NCBI RefSeq assembly: GCF_022827545.1
Contig: NZ_CP094669.1
Coordinates: 2,818,001-2,882,000 of the forward strand
Length of the DNA stretch: 64,000 bases
Direction: 5' to 3'
DNA from: Hymenobacter tibetensis
GTDB taxonomy: Bacteria; Bacteroidota; Bacteroidia; Cytophagales; Hymenobacteraceae
Positions within the stretch are counted from its first letter, which is position 1. The number at the start of each line of letters is the position of its first letter. The translations under genes and the position numbers were made by a program. The notes beneath the pieces were generated by a model that saw only the letters and a list, made by a program, of their open reading frames with translations, did no database searches and had not been told where the DNA came from. Of the stretch, positions 9,037 through 18,399 are shown piece by piece.

Positions 9037-9792
9037 ATGTCTTGCTATTCGTCGCTACTCACCTATTTTTCATCTCATCGGTGGGCGGCTGCCGGGCTGT
9101 TGGCGCTGGCCGTGGCGAGTTGCAAGAACGAATCCGAGAAGGTCGTCCCGATCGACACCAATTATTACCCGTTGGCCGTGGGCGACTTTCGGATCTATAA
9201 CGTAGTTGATACCACCTGGACCCGCAACGTGAAATCATACAGCCGGTTTCAGTTTCGGGAGCGGGTGGCCGAGCAGTACGTAGACGACACCGGTCGGCAG
9301 AATTTTCGCGTGATACGGTCTCGGCGCGCAACTGCCGCTGATTCTTGGGTGGATGACAGTGTGCTGGTAGTGAGCCCGGCCGCGGGCAACGTGTTGGTTA
9401 CGCGCAACAACGAACGTCGGGTAGAGTTGATATTTCCGGTGCGCGAGGGCTATTGGAATGCCAATGCTTTCAACAACCAGAACGATATCAAAGAGCAAAA
9501 CCTGCGCTATATCCGCGTAGGTGAGCCTTTCACTACCACATCTGGCACCACTACCGTCACCTATCCTCAAACTTTGACCACCACCACGCCGGATGAGAAG
9601 GAGGAAACGACCTACATCAACCGTTTCTATTATTTCCGGGTGCAGCAAGTGTATGCGTTAGGAGAAGGGATAGTGTATCGAAACCGGCGCCGGTTCATTT
9701 ACACCGAGCCCGGTACCAGCGACATTCCTTCCCCAAACGTTATTTTTAGAGGCACGTCGCGTACGGAGGTGCTAATCGAAAAAGGCCGTTAA
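9037..9792 (+). CDS. Predicted lipoprotein of unknown function
   Basis: A 251-residue secreted protein. The N-terminus has a hydrophobic stretch (WAAAGLLALAVASCKNE) ending in a lipobox-like VASC at about residue 29, so it is probably lipid-anchored in the envelope. The mature part (YYPLAVGDFRIYNVVDTTW) resembles small beta-rich lipoproteins common in Cytophagales; no enzymatic motif was found. ATG at 9037 is chosen because the signal peptide follows directly. The gene lies 10 nt after mnmA and may be cotranscribed; a terminator follows. Confidence 0.75.
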   Translation: MSCYSSLLTYFSSHRWAAAGLLALAVASCKNESEKVVPIDTNYYPLAVGDFRIYNVVDTTWTRNVKSYSRFQFRERVAEQYVDDTGRQNFRVIRSRRATAADSWVDDSVLVVSPAAGNVLVTRNNERRVELIFPVREGYWNANAFNNQNDIKEQNLRYIRVGEPFTTTSGTTTVTYPQTLTTTTPDEKEETTYINRFYYFRVQQVYALGEGIVYRNRRRFIYTEPGTSDIPSPNVIFRGTSRTEVLIEKGR

Positions 9793-9812
9793 TACCCAAG
9801 ACAACTGCTACA

Positions 9813-9852
9813 AAAACCGCCGCCCTGCCTACTGGGTGGCGGTTTCTTTTTG
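9813..9852 (+). terminator. Intrinsic terminator after mnmA-lipoprotein pair
   Basis: The stem AACCGCCGCCC / GGGTGGCGGTT (one wobble) has a short loop and is followed by TCTTTTTG. Confidence 0.8.
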
Positions 9853-10044
9853 CCCAAAGGGCATGTGTCAGGTAGTTGTGGTAGGCGGCTAGGAGTTGAT
9901 TACCTGCGTAGCAAAAGGATCGTAGAGAACCGAAAGCAAAGGAGTGTGTTGCCATAAGGGAAGGGCCGGAGATAGGTGAGTGGCACAAACCCGGCTTTAG
10001 TGCTAAAATCGTATCTTTCAGCAAGTGTTAACTGATCTTTGCTT

Positions 10045-11742
10045 ATGCGTGTTTTTTCCTTTGCATTGCTCACCGGGCTAACTGTTGCTACGGCCCTCTC
10101 ACCAGGGGTGGCGCAGAGCAACGCCGGTACTGCTGCGGCCACCGTACGGAAGCATCTGGTGTATTTCCGAGACAAAGCAGGTACGCCTTTTACCGTGAGC
10201 CAGCCCCAGGCGTTTCTCTCGGCGCGGGCTATTACGCGCCGGACGCGCCAGAATATTGCCGTACAGCCCCGCGACCTGCCCGTGACCCCCGACTACGTAG
10301 CGCAGGTGCGTGCAGTGCCCGGCGCAACCGTGTGGTACAGTTCGCGCTGGTTCAACGCGGTTGTGGTCAACTGTGACTCAGCCACGCTGGCTACAGTGCA
10401 GGCGCTGCCCTTCGTGCGCAGCACCCAGACGTTGAATCGAAACGCCACTGCTGCTACGCCCCGTAAGCAGGAGGCTGCTCCCGTAGATAACAATCAGCAG
10501 CGGGTGCAAGCCAACCCTATTTATGGTACGGCATACCAGCAGGCGTTTATGATTGGGGCCGTGGCCATGCATACTGCTGGCTTCCGGGGCGAGGGCATGC
10601 AGATTGCTGTGTTTGATGATGGCTTTCCGGGCGTGAATCAATCGGCGCCGTTTGCTTCGTTGCGCACTGAAAACCGCATTGCGGATGCCTACAACTTCGT
10701 GGAGCGCAGCGCCGATGTGTACCGGCTAGATAGCCATGGTACTAATACCCTTTCCACACTGGCCGCCAACCAAACGGGCGTATTCGTGGGCACAGCTCCC
10801 AAGGCGACGTACCGGCTGTACGTGACCGAGGACTATTACGCAGAAAACCCCATCGAGGAAGTGAACTGGCTGGTGGCAGCCGAGCGAGCCGATTCTGCGG
10901 GCGTCGATATCATCAGTTCCTCGTTGGGCTATCGGGATTTTGATGTGCCCTATATCAACTACTCCTATGCCGACCTAAACGGACGCACCGCTATTTCAAC
11001 CCGCGCCGCAACGGTAGCCGCTCGGGTAGGCATGCTGGTGGTAAATTCGGCGGGCAACGAAGGCAACCGGTCGTGGCAGAAGATTTTGGCGCCGGCCGAT
11101 GCCGATTCCATCCTGACAGTGGGAGCAGTCGATTCGTTGCGTAATTACGCACCGTTCAGTTCTCAGGGGCCAAGCGCCGACAACCGCGTTAAGCCCAACC
11201 TAGCTGCTCAGGGGGCCCTGGCAGCAGTGGTCAACGTGGCGGGGCAGCCAACGCGCAGCAATGGCACGTCGTTTTCTTGTCCGGTGCTGGCGGGTATGGT
11301 CGCTGGTTTTTGGCAAGCTAACCCTACGCTAACTGCCCAGCAAGTCATTGGCTTTTTGCAGCGTTCCGGCTCGCAGTACGCCAGTCCCAACAATTTATTG
11401 GGGTACGGTATTCCCAATTTTGTGCTGGCCTACAATCTTGCTAATCCTGGCATGCCCCTGGCCGCTGCTAATCCGGCTTCAGCTAATAACCAATTGGTGG
11501 TGTATCCCAACCCGGTGAAAGACGGGGAGCTATATGTGCAGCTGACGCCTGCTTTTCGGTCGTTGCCTTTGCAGGTCCGGGTTTATGATGCCCGTGGTAC
11601 TATGGTAGTTGAACGCCTACTGCCGGCCACCACTGCTGCTGAGGTTCGGTTACCTACTTCTTCGCTAGCGAGTGGAGTATATAGCTGTGCTGTACAAGCT
11701 GGCGGTAAAGTGCAACGCAGTGTGCGGTTTGTGAAGCAGTAG
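10045..11742 (+). CDS. Secreted S8 (subtilisin-like) serine peptidase with T9SS sorting domain
   Basis: A 565-residue extracellular protease. It has a signal peptide (VFSFALLTGLTVATALSPG) and a propeptide region of about 120 residues. The S8 catalytic triad lies in AVFDDGFPG (Asp near 191), DSHGTN (His near 231) and NGTSFSCPVLAG (Ser near 409); the oxyanion Asn is in NSAGNEGNRSW. The last 75 residues begin LVVYPNPVKDGE and match the type A C-terminal sorting domain of the type IX secretion system, so the enzyme should be exported and surface-anchored or released. ATG at 10045 is preferred over an in-frame TTG two codons upstream. Confidence 0.93.
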   Translation: MRVFSFALLTGLTVATALSPGVAQSNAGTAAATVRKHLVYFRDKAGTPFTVSQPQAFLSARAITRRTRQNIAVQPRDLPVTPDYVAQVRAVPGATVWYSSRWFNAVVVNCDSATLATVQALPFVRSTQTLNRNATAATPRKQEAAPVDNNQQRVQANPIYGTAYQQAFMIGAVAMHTAGFRGEGMQIAVFDDGFPGVNQSAPFASLRTENRIADAYNFVERSADVYRLDSHGTNTLSTLAANQTGVFVGTAPKATYRLYVTEDYYAENPIEEVNWLVAAERADSAGVDIISSSLGYRDFDVPYINYSYADLNGRTAISTRAATVAARVGMLVVNSAGNEGNRSWQKILAPADADSILTVGAVDSLRNYAPFSSQGPSADNRVKPNLAAQGALAAVVNVAGQPTRSNGTSFSCPVLAGMVAGFWQANPTLTAQQVIGFLQRSGSQYASPNNLLGYGIPNFVLAYNLANPGMPLAAANPASANNQLVVYPNPVKDGELYVQLTPAFRSLPLQVRVYDARGTMVVERLLPATTAAEVRLPTSSLASGVYSCAVQAGGKVQRSVRFVKQ

Positions 11743-11896
11743 GCGGATTGAGGCTTCACATAAGAATGAATTTAACAGATGTTGAAGCGTATATTTTTAG
11801 TATTAAGCAAAAAATATTAGTATCTTGTCGGGGGATTCAACGAGGTGAATTCCACTTTCTTTTAACTCGGGTCTTCAAACCCAAAACACCAGTAGC

Positions 11897-12226
11897 ATGC
11901 TACAAATGATGATTTCGAAGCGCCTGGGGCGTCGCCAGTTTCACTTCACCGTTCAGGGCGCCAACCTCCACGAGGTAGTGACCGAGTACGAGCGGCTGAG
12001 CTTCCCTGATGTAGCCAAGTGCGGCATCTGTGGTTCCGATAACCTCGACCTGACTGCCCGCGTGGCGCAGGATAAATTCAAATACACGTCGCTCCGTTGT
12101 TTGGACTGCCGTGCTGACGTGACGTTCGGCAAGCGCCAGGAAGATGATCAGACCTATTTTCTGCGCAAAACCGAAGACGGCAAACTAGACTGGAAAGCCT
12201 GGACCAAAGAAGAAGTAAGCAAATAA
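11897..12226 (+). CDS. Small zinc-ribbon protein of unknown function
   Basis: A 109-residue cytoplasmic protein with two CxxC pairs (C42/C45 in KCGICGS and C68/C71 in LRCLDC), which should bind one zinc. The C-terminus is rich in Lys/Asp/Glu. The start could be at residue 1, 4 or 5 (clustered Met codons). The upstream 130 nt is AT-rich, with a weak TATCTTGT -7-like element at 11821. Short single zinc ribbons often act as nucleic-acid binders, but nothing here proves it. It stands alone between a protease gene and a hydrolase gene, with its own terminator. Confidence 0.7.
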   Translation: MLQMMISKRLGRRQFHFTVQGANLHEVVTEYERLSFPDVAKCGICGSDNLDLTARVAQDKFKYTSLRCLDCRADVTFGKRQEDDQTYFLRKTEDGKLDWKAWTKEEVSK

Positions 12227-12255
12227 GGCGGCCGTTCGGTCCCAACAAGTAAGAG

Positions 12256-12292
12256 GCAGGTGCTAGCGGAAACGTCTGGTGCCTGCTTTTTT
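12256..12292 (+). terminator. Intrinsic terminator after zinc-ribbon gene
   Basis: GCAGGTGC and GTGCCTGC pair (two wobbles), followed by TTTTTTCTTT; 30 nt after the stop. Confidence 0.65.
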
Positions 12293-12469
12293 CTTTACTG
12301 ACAGATGCACAGTGCACTACACCTAAACATTAGGTGATTGAAGGCAAACAGCAGAGGCTGCTCACTGCCACTCGGCTACTAGCACTAATCACCAGCGGGG
12401 CTAGATTTGATGGGTTTGGTAAGAGCACCGGTAGTCTAAATAATCAACTTTATGTAGCTTGCTGTGGTC

Positions 12470-13294
12470 ATGGATATCTATCGTCGCCACAATATTTCCA
12501 CGTATGGATCAGGGCCACAGACCCTGGTATTTGCTCATGGGTTTGGTACCGACCAACAGGCGTGGCGCTACGTTGCACCCGCTTTTGCAGCACAGTACCG
12601 TGTCGTACTCTTCGACTTAGTAGGGGCGGGCAATTCCGATCCAGCGGCGTATGATTACACCCGCTACCAGACCCTGGATGGCTACGTAACCGACCTGCTC
12701 AACCTGCTGCGGGAACTGCAACTGTCTAAGGTGCTATATGTCGGGCACTCGGTCAGTGGCATGATTGGCGTGTTGGCCGCTATTCAGGAACCAGCGTTGT
12801 TCGAGAGGCTTGTCTTGCTGGCTGCTTCTCCGTGTTATGTTAATGACGAAAGCTACGCAGGTGGTTTCGACCCTGTTGATTTAGAGGAGATGCTTCGCTT
12901 CCTCGGGCAAGACTACCTTAGCTGGTCGCACATGATGGTGCCGGCGTTAGTTGGTGGGGATATGCGCCCTGAACTATTAGATGACCTGTTGACTAGCTTT
13001 TTGCGGGTGGAGCCAGCCATTGCCCGCCAATTTGCTCGGGCCACTTTCCTCTCCGACTATCGGAACGAGCTACACAAGCTGCGTATTCCAACCTTAGTTG
13101 TGCAGTGTGCCGATGACTCGGTTGCGCCCCTGCCGGTAGGGCACTACCTACACGCGCATCTACCTGATAGTACCCTGGCCATTGTGGACGCTGAGGGGCA
13201 TTACCCGCACCTAAACGCGCCCGTGGCAACTATCGATGTACTAAAGCGCTATCTGGGGCCAGCTCCCCTAGCCCCCGAAAGCTCGGTTCGCTGA
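12470..13294 (+). CDS. RsbQ-like alpha/beta hydrolase
   Basis: A protein of about 274 residues with a complete alpha/beta-hydrolase core. The oxyanion loop is FAHGFGTDQQAW, the nucleophile elbow GHSVSG has Ser94, the acid lies in CADDSVAP, and the final His is in AEGHYPHL. The pattern matches the RsbQ/KAI2/D14 subgroup rather than esterases or lipases. RsbQ works with the PAS phosphatase RsbP in Bacillus stress signalling; no such partner is encoded nearby, so the ligand is unknown. ATG at 12470 is preferred over GTG two codons earlier. Confidence 0.85.
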   Translation: MDIYRRHNISTYGSGPQTLVFAHGFGTDQQAWRYVAPAFAAQYRVVLFDLVGAGNSDPAAYDYTRYQTLDGYVTDLLNLLRELQLSKVLYVGHSVSGMIGVLAAIQEPALFERLVLLAASPCYVNDESYAGGFDPVDLEEMLRFLGQDYLSWSHMMVPALVGGDMRPELLDDLLTSFLRVEPAIARQFARATFLSDYRNELHKLRIPTLVVQCADDSVAPLPVGHYLHAHLPDSTLAIVDAEGHYPHLNAPVATIDVLKRYLGPAPLAPESSVR

Positions 13295-13578
13295 CGTCTC
13301 TGCCTGGTTCGCTTTAAAGGTGCTACGGTAGCTAAGCAGTAGAGCAGAGTCCTCGCTAGCCTTGGGCGAAGTGGCGGGCACGCGAAGTCTTCGATGACCA
13401 GGACTAAGCCGCGCCAAGACCGCCGTCATTATAGGGGTGGATTTTCATTTAGAGCAAACAATAAATATTCCGGCGTCAACCGTTAAGGCTGAGCCGTTCC
13501 TTACGGGTTGCTGACAGTGGCTGCTGATAGTTCTGTTGGCACCTACTCAGTTACTCACTTACTCTGTACCTTCGCGGT

Positions 13579-14286
13579 ATGACACTTACTCGCCGCCGGG
13601 CGCCGATGCTGGCGCCTTCTCTGCTTGCTGCCGACTTTGGTAATCTTCAATCCGAAACCGAGCGCCTGGCCGGTAGTGCGGCCGATTGGCTGCACTGCGA
13701 CATCATGGATGGGCGTTTTGTGCCCAACATCTCTTTTGGTATTCCGGTGCTCCAAGCCATTCACCGCCACGCGCAACAGCCGCTGGATGTGCACTTGATG
13801 ATTGAGGAGCCGCAGAATTATCTCTCGGCCGTACGCGACGCCGGGGCCCGCAACATATCAGTGCATTACGAGGCCTGTACGCATTTGCACCGCGTAATAG
13901 AGCAAATCAAGGCGCTGGGTTGCGGCGCGGGAGTTGCTCTCAATCCCCACACCCCCGTGTGGGTGCTCGAAGACATTGCGGCCGACCTCGACCTCGTAGT
14001 GGTAATGTCGGTTAATCCGGGCTTTGGAGGACAGTCGTTTATTCCAAACACGCTACGCAAAGTAACTGCCTTGAAAGAGCTGCTCGTAGATAGTGGCTCG
14101 TCGGCGCTTATCGAGATTGATGGCGGGGTCAACCAGGACAATGCTTTGGCGTTGGTGGAAGCCGGGGCTGATGTATTGGTGGCAGGGTCGTTCGTGTTCA
14201 ACTCACCCGACCCGGTGGCCACGCTGGCCGCGTTACGGGCGCAGCTCGCAGCAGGAATGGACTTAGAAGAACAGGAGCTGAGCTAA
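13579..14286 (+). CDS. rpe: Ribulose-phosphate 3-epimerase
   Basis: A 235-residue TIM-barrel enzyme of the pentose phosphate pathway that interconverts ribulose-5-P and xylulose-5-P. Family signatures are LAPSLLAADFGNL, WLHCDIMDGRFVPNISFG (metal His and Asp), VHLMIEEP, VMSVNPGFGGQSF and EIDGGVN, with the phosphate loop near LVAGSFVF. The length is normal. The stop codon shares its last A with the ATG of the next gene, a TonB-dependent receptor. The 284 nt upstream hold no recognisable gene. Confidence 0.95.
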   Translation: MTLTRRRAPMLAPSLLAADFGNLQSETERLAGSAADWLHCDIMDGRFVPNISFGIPVLQAIHRHAQQPLDVHLMIEEPQNYLSAVRDAGARNISVHYEACTHLHRVIEQIKALGCGAGVALNPHTPVWVLEDIAADLDLVVVMSVNPGFGGQSFIPNTLRKVTALKELLVDSGSSALIEIDGGVNQDNALALVEAGADVLVAGSFVFNSPDPVATLAALRAQLAAGMDLEEQELS

Positions 14287-16856
14287 TGCCCCACTTTTCC
14301 TCTGTTGTTGGCTGGTTGGTGCGGCCGTTGCATGTATTGAGCGTGGTGCCGTTGGCAGTTGGGGGGGCCTTAACGCTCCCTCTGCTGCTGCCGGCTACGG
14401 CCGTGGCGCAGCAAACTACCCGCATCACTATCAGTGGAACGGTGCGCGATGCCGACGGGCAGCCGGTGGAACTGGTAGGAGTGGGCGTGGAAGGGCAAGC
14501 CGGGGGCACGTCTACGGACAGCGACGGACGGTTCACGCTGAACGCAACCCGTACCACTCAACCGGCAGTGTTGGTTGTGCGGGCGTTGCGCTTTAAAGTG
14601 CTCCGGGTGCCCCTGACCTTAACCGAGGATCGGCGCGGTTTGGCGTTGACGCTGCAAAGTGACTCGCGCGCTTTGGGCAACGTAACCGTACGGGGCCGCA
14701 ACAACGACGACGCCAACACCCGCGAGCAGGTCAGCATGATCAAGCTCGACCCCCGCACTGCCAAAGTGCTGCCTTCGCCCTTCGGCGACTTTAACGCCAT
14801 TCTGAAAACGCTGCCCGGCGTATCGTCGACCAACGAGCTAACCAGCACCTATTCGGTGCGCGGCGGCAACTACGACGAAAACCTGGTGTACGTCAACGGT
14901 ATTGAAATATACCGGCCATTTCTGGTGACGGCTGCCCAGCAAGAGGGATTGAGCTTCATCAACCCTGATTTGGTGAATAGAGTGGAGTTTTCCACTGGGG
15001 GCTGGCAGCCGCAGTTCGGCGACAAGCTTTCGTCGGTGTTGAACATTCAGTACAAGCAGCCCACCACGTTTGCAGCTTCCGGTACGGCTAGCCTGGTGGG
15101 CGGCGCGGCCCACGTGGAAGCTACTTCGCCCAACAAACGCGTAAGCTATTTGGCGGGCGTGCGCTACAAGAATGCCACGTATGTGCTTCGCTCCCTCCAG
15201 CAGCAGCAGGGCGGCTACAACCCCACGTTCTACGACGGCCAACTGTACCTCAACGCCAACCTGGGCCCCAAAGACTATCCAGAACGCACGTCGTTGGGGT
15301 TGCTGACCACTTTCGCCCACAACGACTATCGGTTCACGCCCGAAACCGGACAGAGTACCTTCAGCACGGCCACCAACCAGTTTACGCGGCTCTTTATCGT
15401 GTACAACGGGCGGGAACGGATGCAGTACGACATGTACCAGGGGGGGCTCAACCTGAAGCACAATTTCAGCGACAAGTTTCAAACCGAATTGCTAGGCGGC
15501 TTGGTGTACTCACGCGAACTGGAATACCGCGACGTGGAAGCCAGCTACAGCCTAGCTGACATCAACCGCGACCCGAACTCGCCGGATTTCAACCGGGCCG
15601 TCCGGCAGCGCGACGTGGGCTCCCGGTTCGACCACTCGCGCAATACGCTCACCGCGCGCATCGCAACAGCGGAGGCGCGCGCCCGCTGGACGCCGGGCAA
15701 CGGCCACACGGTGCGCTTTGGGGTGAAGTCGGGGCAGGAGCGGATTGAGGATGTGCTTAACGAGTACAGCTTCGCCGATTCGGCCGATTATGTGCCCGAT
15801 GGCCGCCGCACCCGGCAGGTTTCCAACTTAGACTTGAGCAGTACCCGGACACAAGGCTATGCCCAGCACACCATCGAACTGGATTCGTTGCGCACGCTCA
15901 CGTACGGGGTGCGAGCCCATTATTGGTCGGTGAATCAGCAGGTGGTGGTAAGCCCACGGGTGCAGTTTGCTTTCGTGCCCCGCAAGCACGCCAACCATTC
16001 CTACAAAGTAGCGGCCGGCCTGTACTACCAGCCTCCTTTCTATCGGGAACTGCGCGACCAGCAAGGCACCCGGGCCACGCCGGGTAGTCCGCTCATCATT
16101 CAGGCCAACCTGAACCCGGAGCTGCGTGCGCAACGGTCGATGCACTTTATTGTGGGCAACGAAATCCGGTTCGAGCAATGGGGCCGGCCGTTTCGCTTCA
16201 CGGGAGAAGCCTACGTGAAATACCTCACCGATGTGGTGCCCTACGACATAGACAATGTTCGGCTGCGCTACTTCGCCAAAAACAACGCCACCGCCTACGT
16301 GGCCGGCTTCGATGCCCGGGTGGGCGGTGAGTTCGTTAACGGGGCCGAGTCGTGGTTCAGTTTGGGTGTCCTGACCACCCGCGAAAACATCGAAGGCGAC
16401 TTTGTGACGCGCTATGACACGCTCAACAATGTAATTGGGCGGGATGCGAAAGGGTACATTCGGCGGCCCCAAGACCAGCGGGTCAACCTGGGGGTTTTCT
16501 TTCAGGACCATTTGCCTGATAATCCTTCGGTGCGCGGCTACGTGAACATTGTATTTGGTACGGGGCTGCCGTTTAGTCCACCCGGCTTGCCTGAGCTACG
16601 CGGCACTAGCGCCCAGACACGTTCCTACAAGCGCGTTGACCTGGGTTTCTCGAAGGTGGTGGCGCTAAATAATCAGCCAGACCGGCCTGCGGGCAAGCTG
16701 GAAAGCCTTTGGATAGGGTTAGAAGTGCTGAACGTGCTGGGCGCTAACAATGTGGGAGGCTATAGCTACATTCAAGACCTGAACGGCCGCACGTACTCCG
16801 TGCCCAACTACCTTTCGCAGCGCGTTGTGAACCTGCGCGTGGTGGCGCGGTTTTAA
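14286..16856 (+). CDS. TonB-dependent receptor with carboxypeptidase-like regulatory domain
   Basis: An 856-residue outer-membrane receptor. A signal peptide ends near AVAQQ. A carboxypeptidase-regulatory-like beta sandwich follows (ISGTVRDADGQPVELVGVGV), as usual in Bacteroidota receptors, then a plug domain (FGDFNAILKTLPGVSSTNEL, YSVRGGNYDENLVYVNGIEI). The rest is a barrel ending in VVARF, an aromatic end residue. The ligand is unknown; there is no SusD partner, so a polysaccharide receptor is unlikely. Start ATG overlaps the rpe stop by 1 nt (TAATG), an unusual coupling of a metabolic gene and a receptor. Confidence 0.9.
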   Translation: MPHFSSVVGWLVRPLHVLSVVPLAVGGALTLPLLLPATAVAQQTTRITISGTVRDADGQPVELVGVGVEGQAGGTSTDSDGRFTLNATRTTQPAVLVVRALRFKVLRVPLTLTEDRRGLALTLQSDSRALGNVTVRGRNNDDANTREQVSMIKLDPRTAKVLPSPFGDFNAILKTLPGVSSTNELTSTYSVRGGNYDENLVYVNGIEIYRPFLVTAAQQEGLSFINPDLVNRVEFSTGGWQPQFGDKLSSVLNIQYKQPTTFAASGTASLVGGAAHVEATSPNKRVSYLAGVRYKNATYVLRSLQQQQGGYNPTFYDGQLYLNANLGPKDYPERTSLGLLTTFAHNDYRFTPETGQSTFSTATNQFTRLFIVYNGRERMQYDMYQGGLNLKHNFSDKFQTELLGGLVYSRELEYRDVEASYSLADINRDPNSPDFNRAVRQRDVGSRFDHSRNTLTARIATAEARARWTPGNGHTVRFGVKSGQERIEDVLNEYSFADSADYVPDGRRTRQVSNLDLSSTRTQGYAQHTIELDSLRTLTYGVRAHYWSVNQQVVVSPRVQFAFVPRKHANHSYKVAAGLYYQPPFYRELRDQQGTRATPGSPLIIQANLNPELRAQRSMHFIVGNEIRFEQWGRPFRFTGEAYVKYLTDVVPYDIDNVRLRYFAKNNATAYVAGFDARVGGEFVNGAESWFSLGVLTTRENIEGDFVTRYDTLNNVIGRDAKGYIRRPQDQRVNLGVFFQDHLPDNPSVRGYVNIVFGTGLPFSPPGLPELRGTSAQTRSYKRVDLGFSKVVALNNQPDRPAGKLESLWIGLEVLNVLGANNVGGYSYIQDLNGRTYSVPNYLSQRVVNLRVVARF

Positions 16857-16997
16857 CGGGTCCCTAGCCAGTTTTTCTTGCACCACGCACCGCCCGCCAG
16901 CGGCATGTTGCGCGCAGTTCTTACTTACGGACGCTAGCTAGAGAGCTTTTTAAGGCAAGGAGGAACGGCATTCGCTTCTCTTTTCTATCTTCAATCC

Positions 16998-17570
16998 ATG
17001 TCTATCGTCCTGCCTTTTATTGCCTCCCAACTGTCTGAAATACCAGTTCTGGAAACCGAGCGTTTGCTTTTACGTGGCTACCGGCCCGATGATTTAGTGG
17101 AATCGGCGGCCATGTCTGCTAGTCCTGAGTTCTACCGCTACTTAGGCGGTGAGCCGATATCGAAGGAGGAAGCGTGGCGGCGCATACTCATCCAACAAGG
17201 GCATTGGTCGCTGATGGGCTATGGATTTTGGGCGGTGGAAGAAAAAAGCACGGGCTTGTATAGTGGGTCCATCGGCTTCGGCGACTTCAACCGCGACATC
17301 ACACCTTCCATCAGCGGAATGCCCGAAATGGGCTGGGTGCTGGCGCCGCGCGTACACGGCCGCGGCTACGCCACCGAGGCTGTTCGGGCGGCGCTGGCCT
17401 GGGGCGAACAGCACTTTCACACCCCGCAGACGGTTTGCATCATCGACCCAGACAATGTGGCCTCGTTGCGGGTTGCGCACAAATTTGGGTATCAGCAAAC
17501 AGCCCACACCACTTATAAGCAACATCCCATCCTAATCCTGACCCGGCCGCAAGGCATAAGTGTCACCTAA
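16998..17570 (+). CDS. GNAT family N-acetyltransferase (RimJ-like)
   Basis: A 190-residue acetyltransferase. The N-terminal phrase LETERLLLRGYRPDD is typical of the RimJ/RimL-type subgroup, and the acetyl-CoA loop is in VHGRGYATEAVRAAL. The last conserved element (NVASLRVAHKFGYQ) is the usual C-terminal signature. The acceptor could be a protein N-terminus or a small molecule. The gene converges with the NUDIX gene; only 19 nt separate their ends and no clear hairpin was seen. Confidence 0.85.
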   Translation: MSIVLPFIASQLSEIPVLETERLLLRGYRPDDLVESAAMSASPEFYRYLGGEPISKEEAWRRILIQQGHWSLMGYGFWAVEEKSTGLYSGSIGFGDFNRDITPSISGMPEMGWVLAPRVHGRGYATEAVRAALAWGEQHFHTPQTVCIIDPDNVASLRVAHKFGYQQTAHTTYKQHPILILTRPQGISVT

Positions 17571-17589
17571 CCAAGGAACTGCTGGCCGG

Positions 17590-18144
17590 CTAGGGCAAAA
17601 GTTTGCGCAGGGCCAGCAGGCACAGCGCTACCGAACCCGCTACTTGGATGTGGCCGTTGAGGATTAGACTTTCAATTTCCGTGATAGGCGTGGTCAGGAC
17701 TTCGATATTCTCGGTTTCATCGAGGTCCTGCGTGGCTACTCGGCGCGCATTGCGGGCCAGAAAGTAATAGATGCGGTTGGTGTCTTTGGTTGGGTTGTCG
17801 CAGACGGCGAGCAACTGCTCCATGTCGTCGGAAACATAGCCGGTTTCTTCCAGCAACTCGCGCTTGGCAGCGGCTAACGGGCTGGTTTCGTCTTCATCCA
17901 CTACCCCGCCAGGCAACTCAATCAGGATTTCGCCGATGCCGTGCTTGTACTGGCGCACAAGTACTACGTGCTGGTCTTCCGTAACGGCGAACACCAAGGC
18001 TACGTCGGCTCGTACGCTTACAAAATAATCGTCGAGTTCCTGGCCGGTGGGGAGTTGCACATGGTCGCGGCGAAGCTTATACCAGTGGTGGTCGAAGACC
18101 AGTTCCGACTTCAGCGTGGTCCAGGGCTTTATTTCTTTGGACAT
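17590..18144 (-). CDS. NUDIX hydrolase, ADP-ribose pyrophosphatase type
   Basis: A 184-residue NUDIX enzyme. The NUDIX box runs from PGGVVDEDE to AKRELLEETGY. It has one more residue between the first Glu and the RE pair than the standard motif, while the metal-binding REL-EE core is intact. The preceding phrase VVLVRQYKHGIGEILIELPG is typical of ADP-ribose/NDP-sugar pyrophosphatases. ATG at 18144 is chosen because the family N-terminus (WTTLKSELVFDHHWYKLRRD) begins right after it. It probably clears ADP-ribose or a related nucleotide sugar. Confidence 0.87.
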   Translation of the reverse strand: MSKEIKPWTTLKSELVFDHHWYKLRRDHVQLPTGQELDDYFVSVRADVALVFAVTEDQHVVLVRQYKHGIGEILIELPGGVVDEDETSPLAAAKRELLEETGYVSDDMEQLLAVCDNPTKDTNRIYYFLARNARRVATQDLDETENIEVLTTPITEIESLILNGHIQVAGSVALCLLALRKLLP

Positions 18145-18399
18145 GGGGAGTTTAAAAGGAAGAGGCAGCAAAATAGGGAGAGAATCTGCTTTCCTTGCCT
18201 TGAATGAGGTAGGACAAGGAAACTGCCAGGACTTAAGCTGGAAATAAATTGACTGCTCCTGCTCCGCTACAGGTGCCGCAGTGTGCTGCAATCAATTCAG
18301 GTGCTTACTTTTATACCTGCTGGGCTCCGGCCGAGCAACCCAGACCAAACCCGCTCTGCTGGCCTACTAAGCTGGCTGAGCATTTTCCTTCTTGCTTGT

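Noticed and set aside
13295..13578. Possible RNA gene before rpe
   Set aside because: No stable cloverleaf or conserved-looking stem; a TACCTTCG element at 13567 lacks a -33 partner at proper distance.
14838..15482. 214-codon minus-strand frame inside the TonB-dependent receptor gene
   Set aside because: High GC keeps antisense frames open; the sense strand encodes a clear receptor with plug and barrel.
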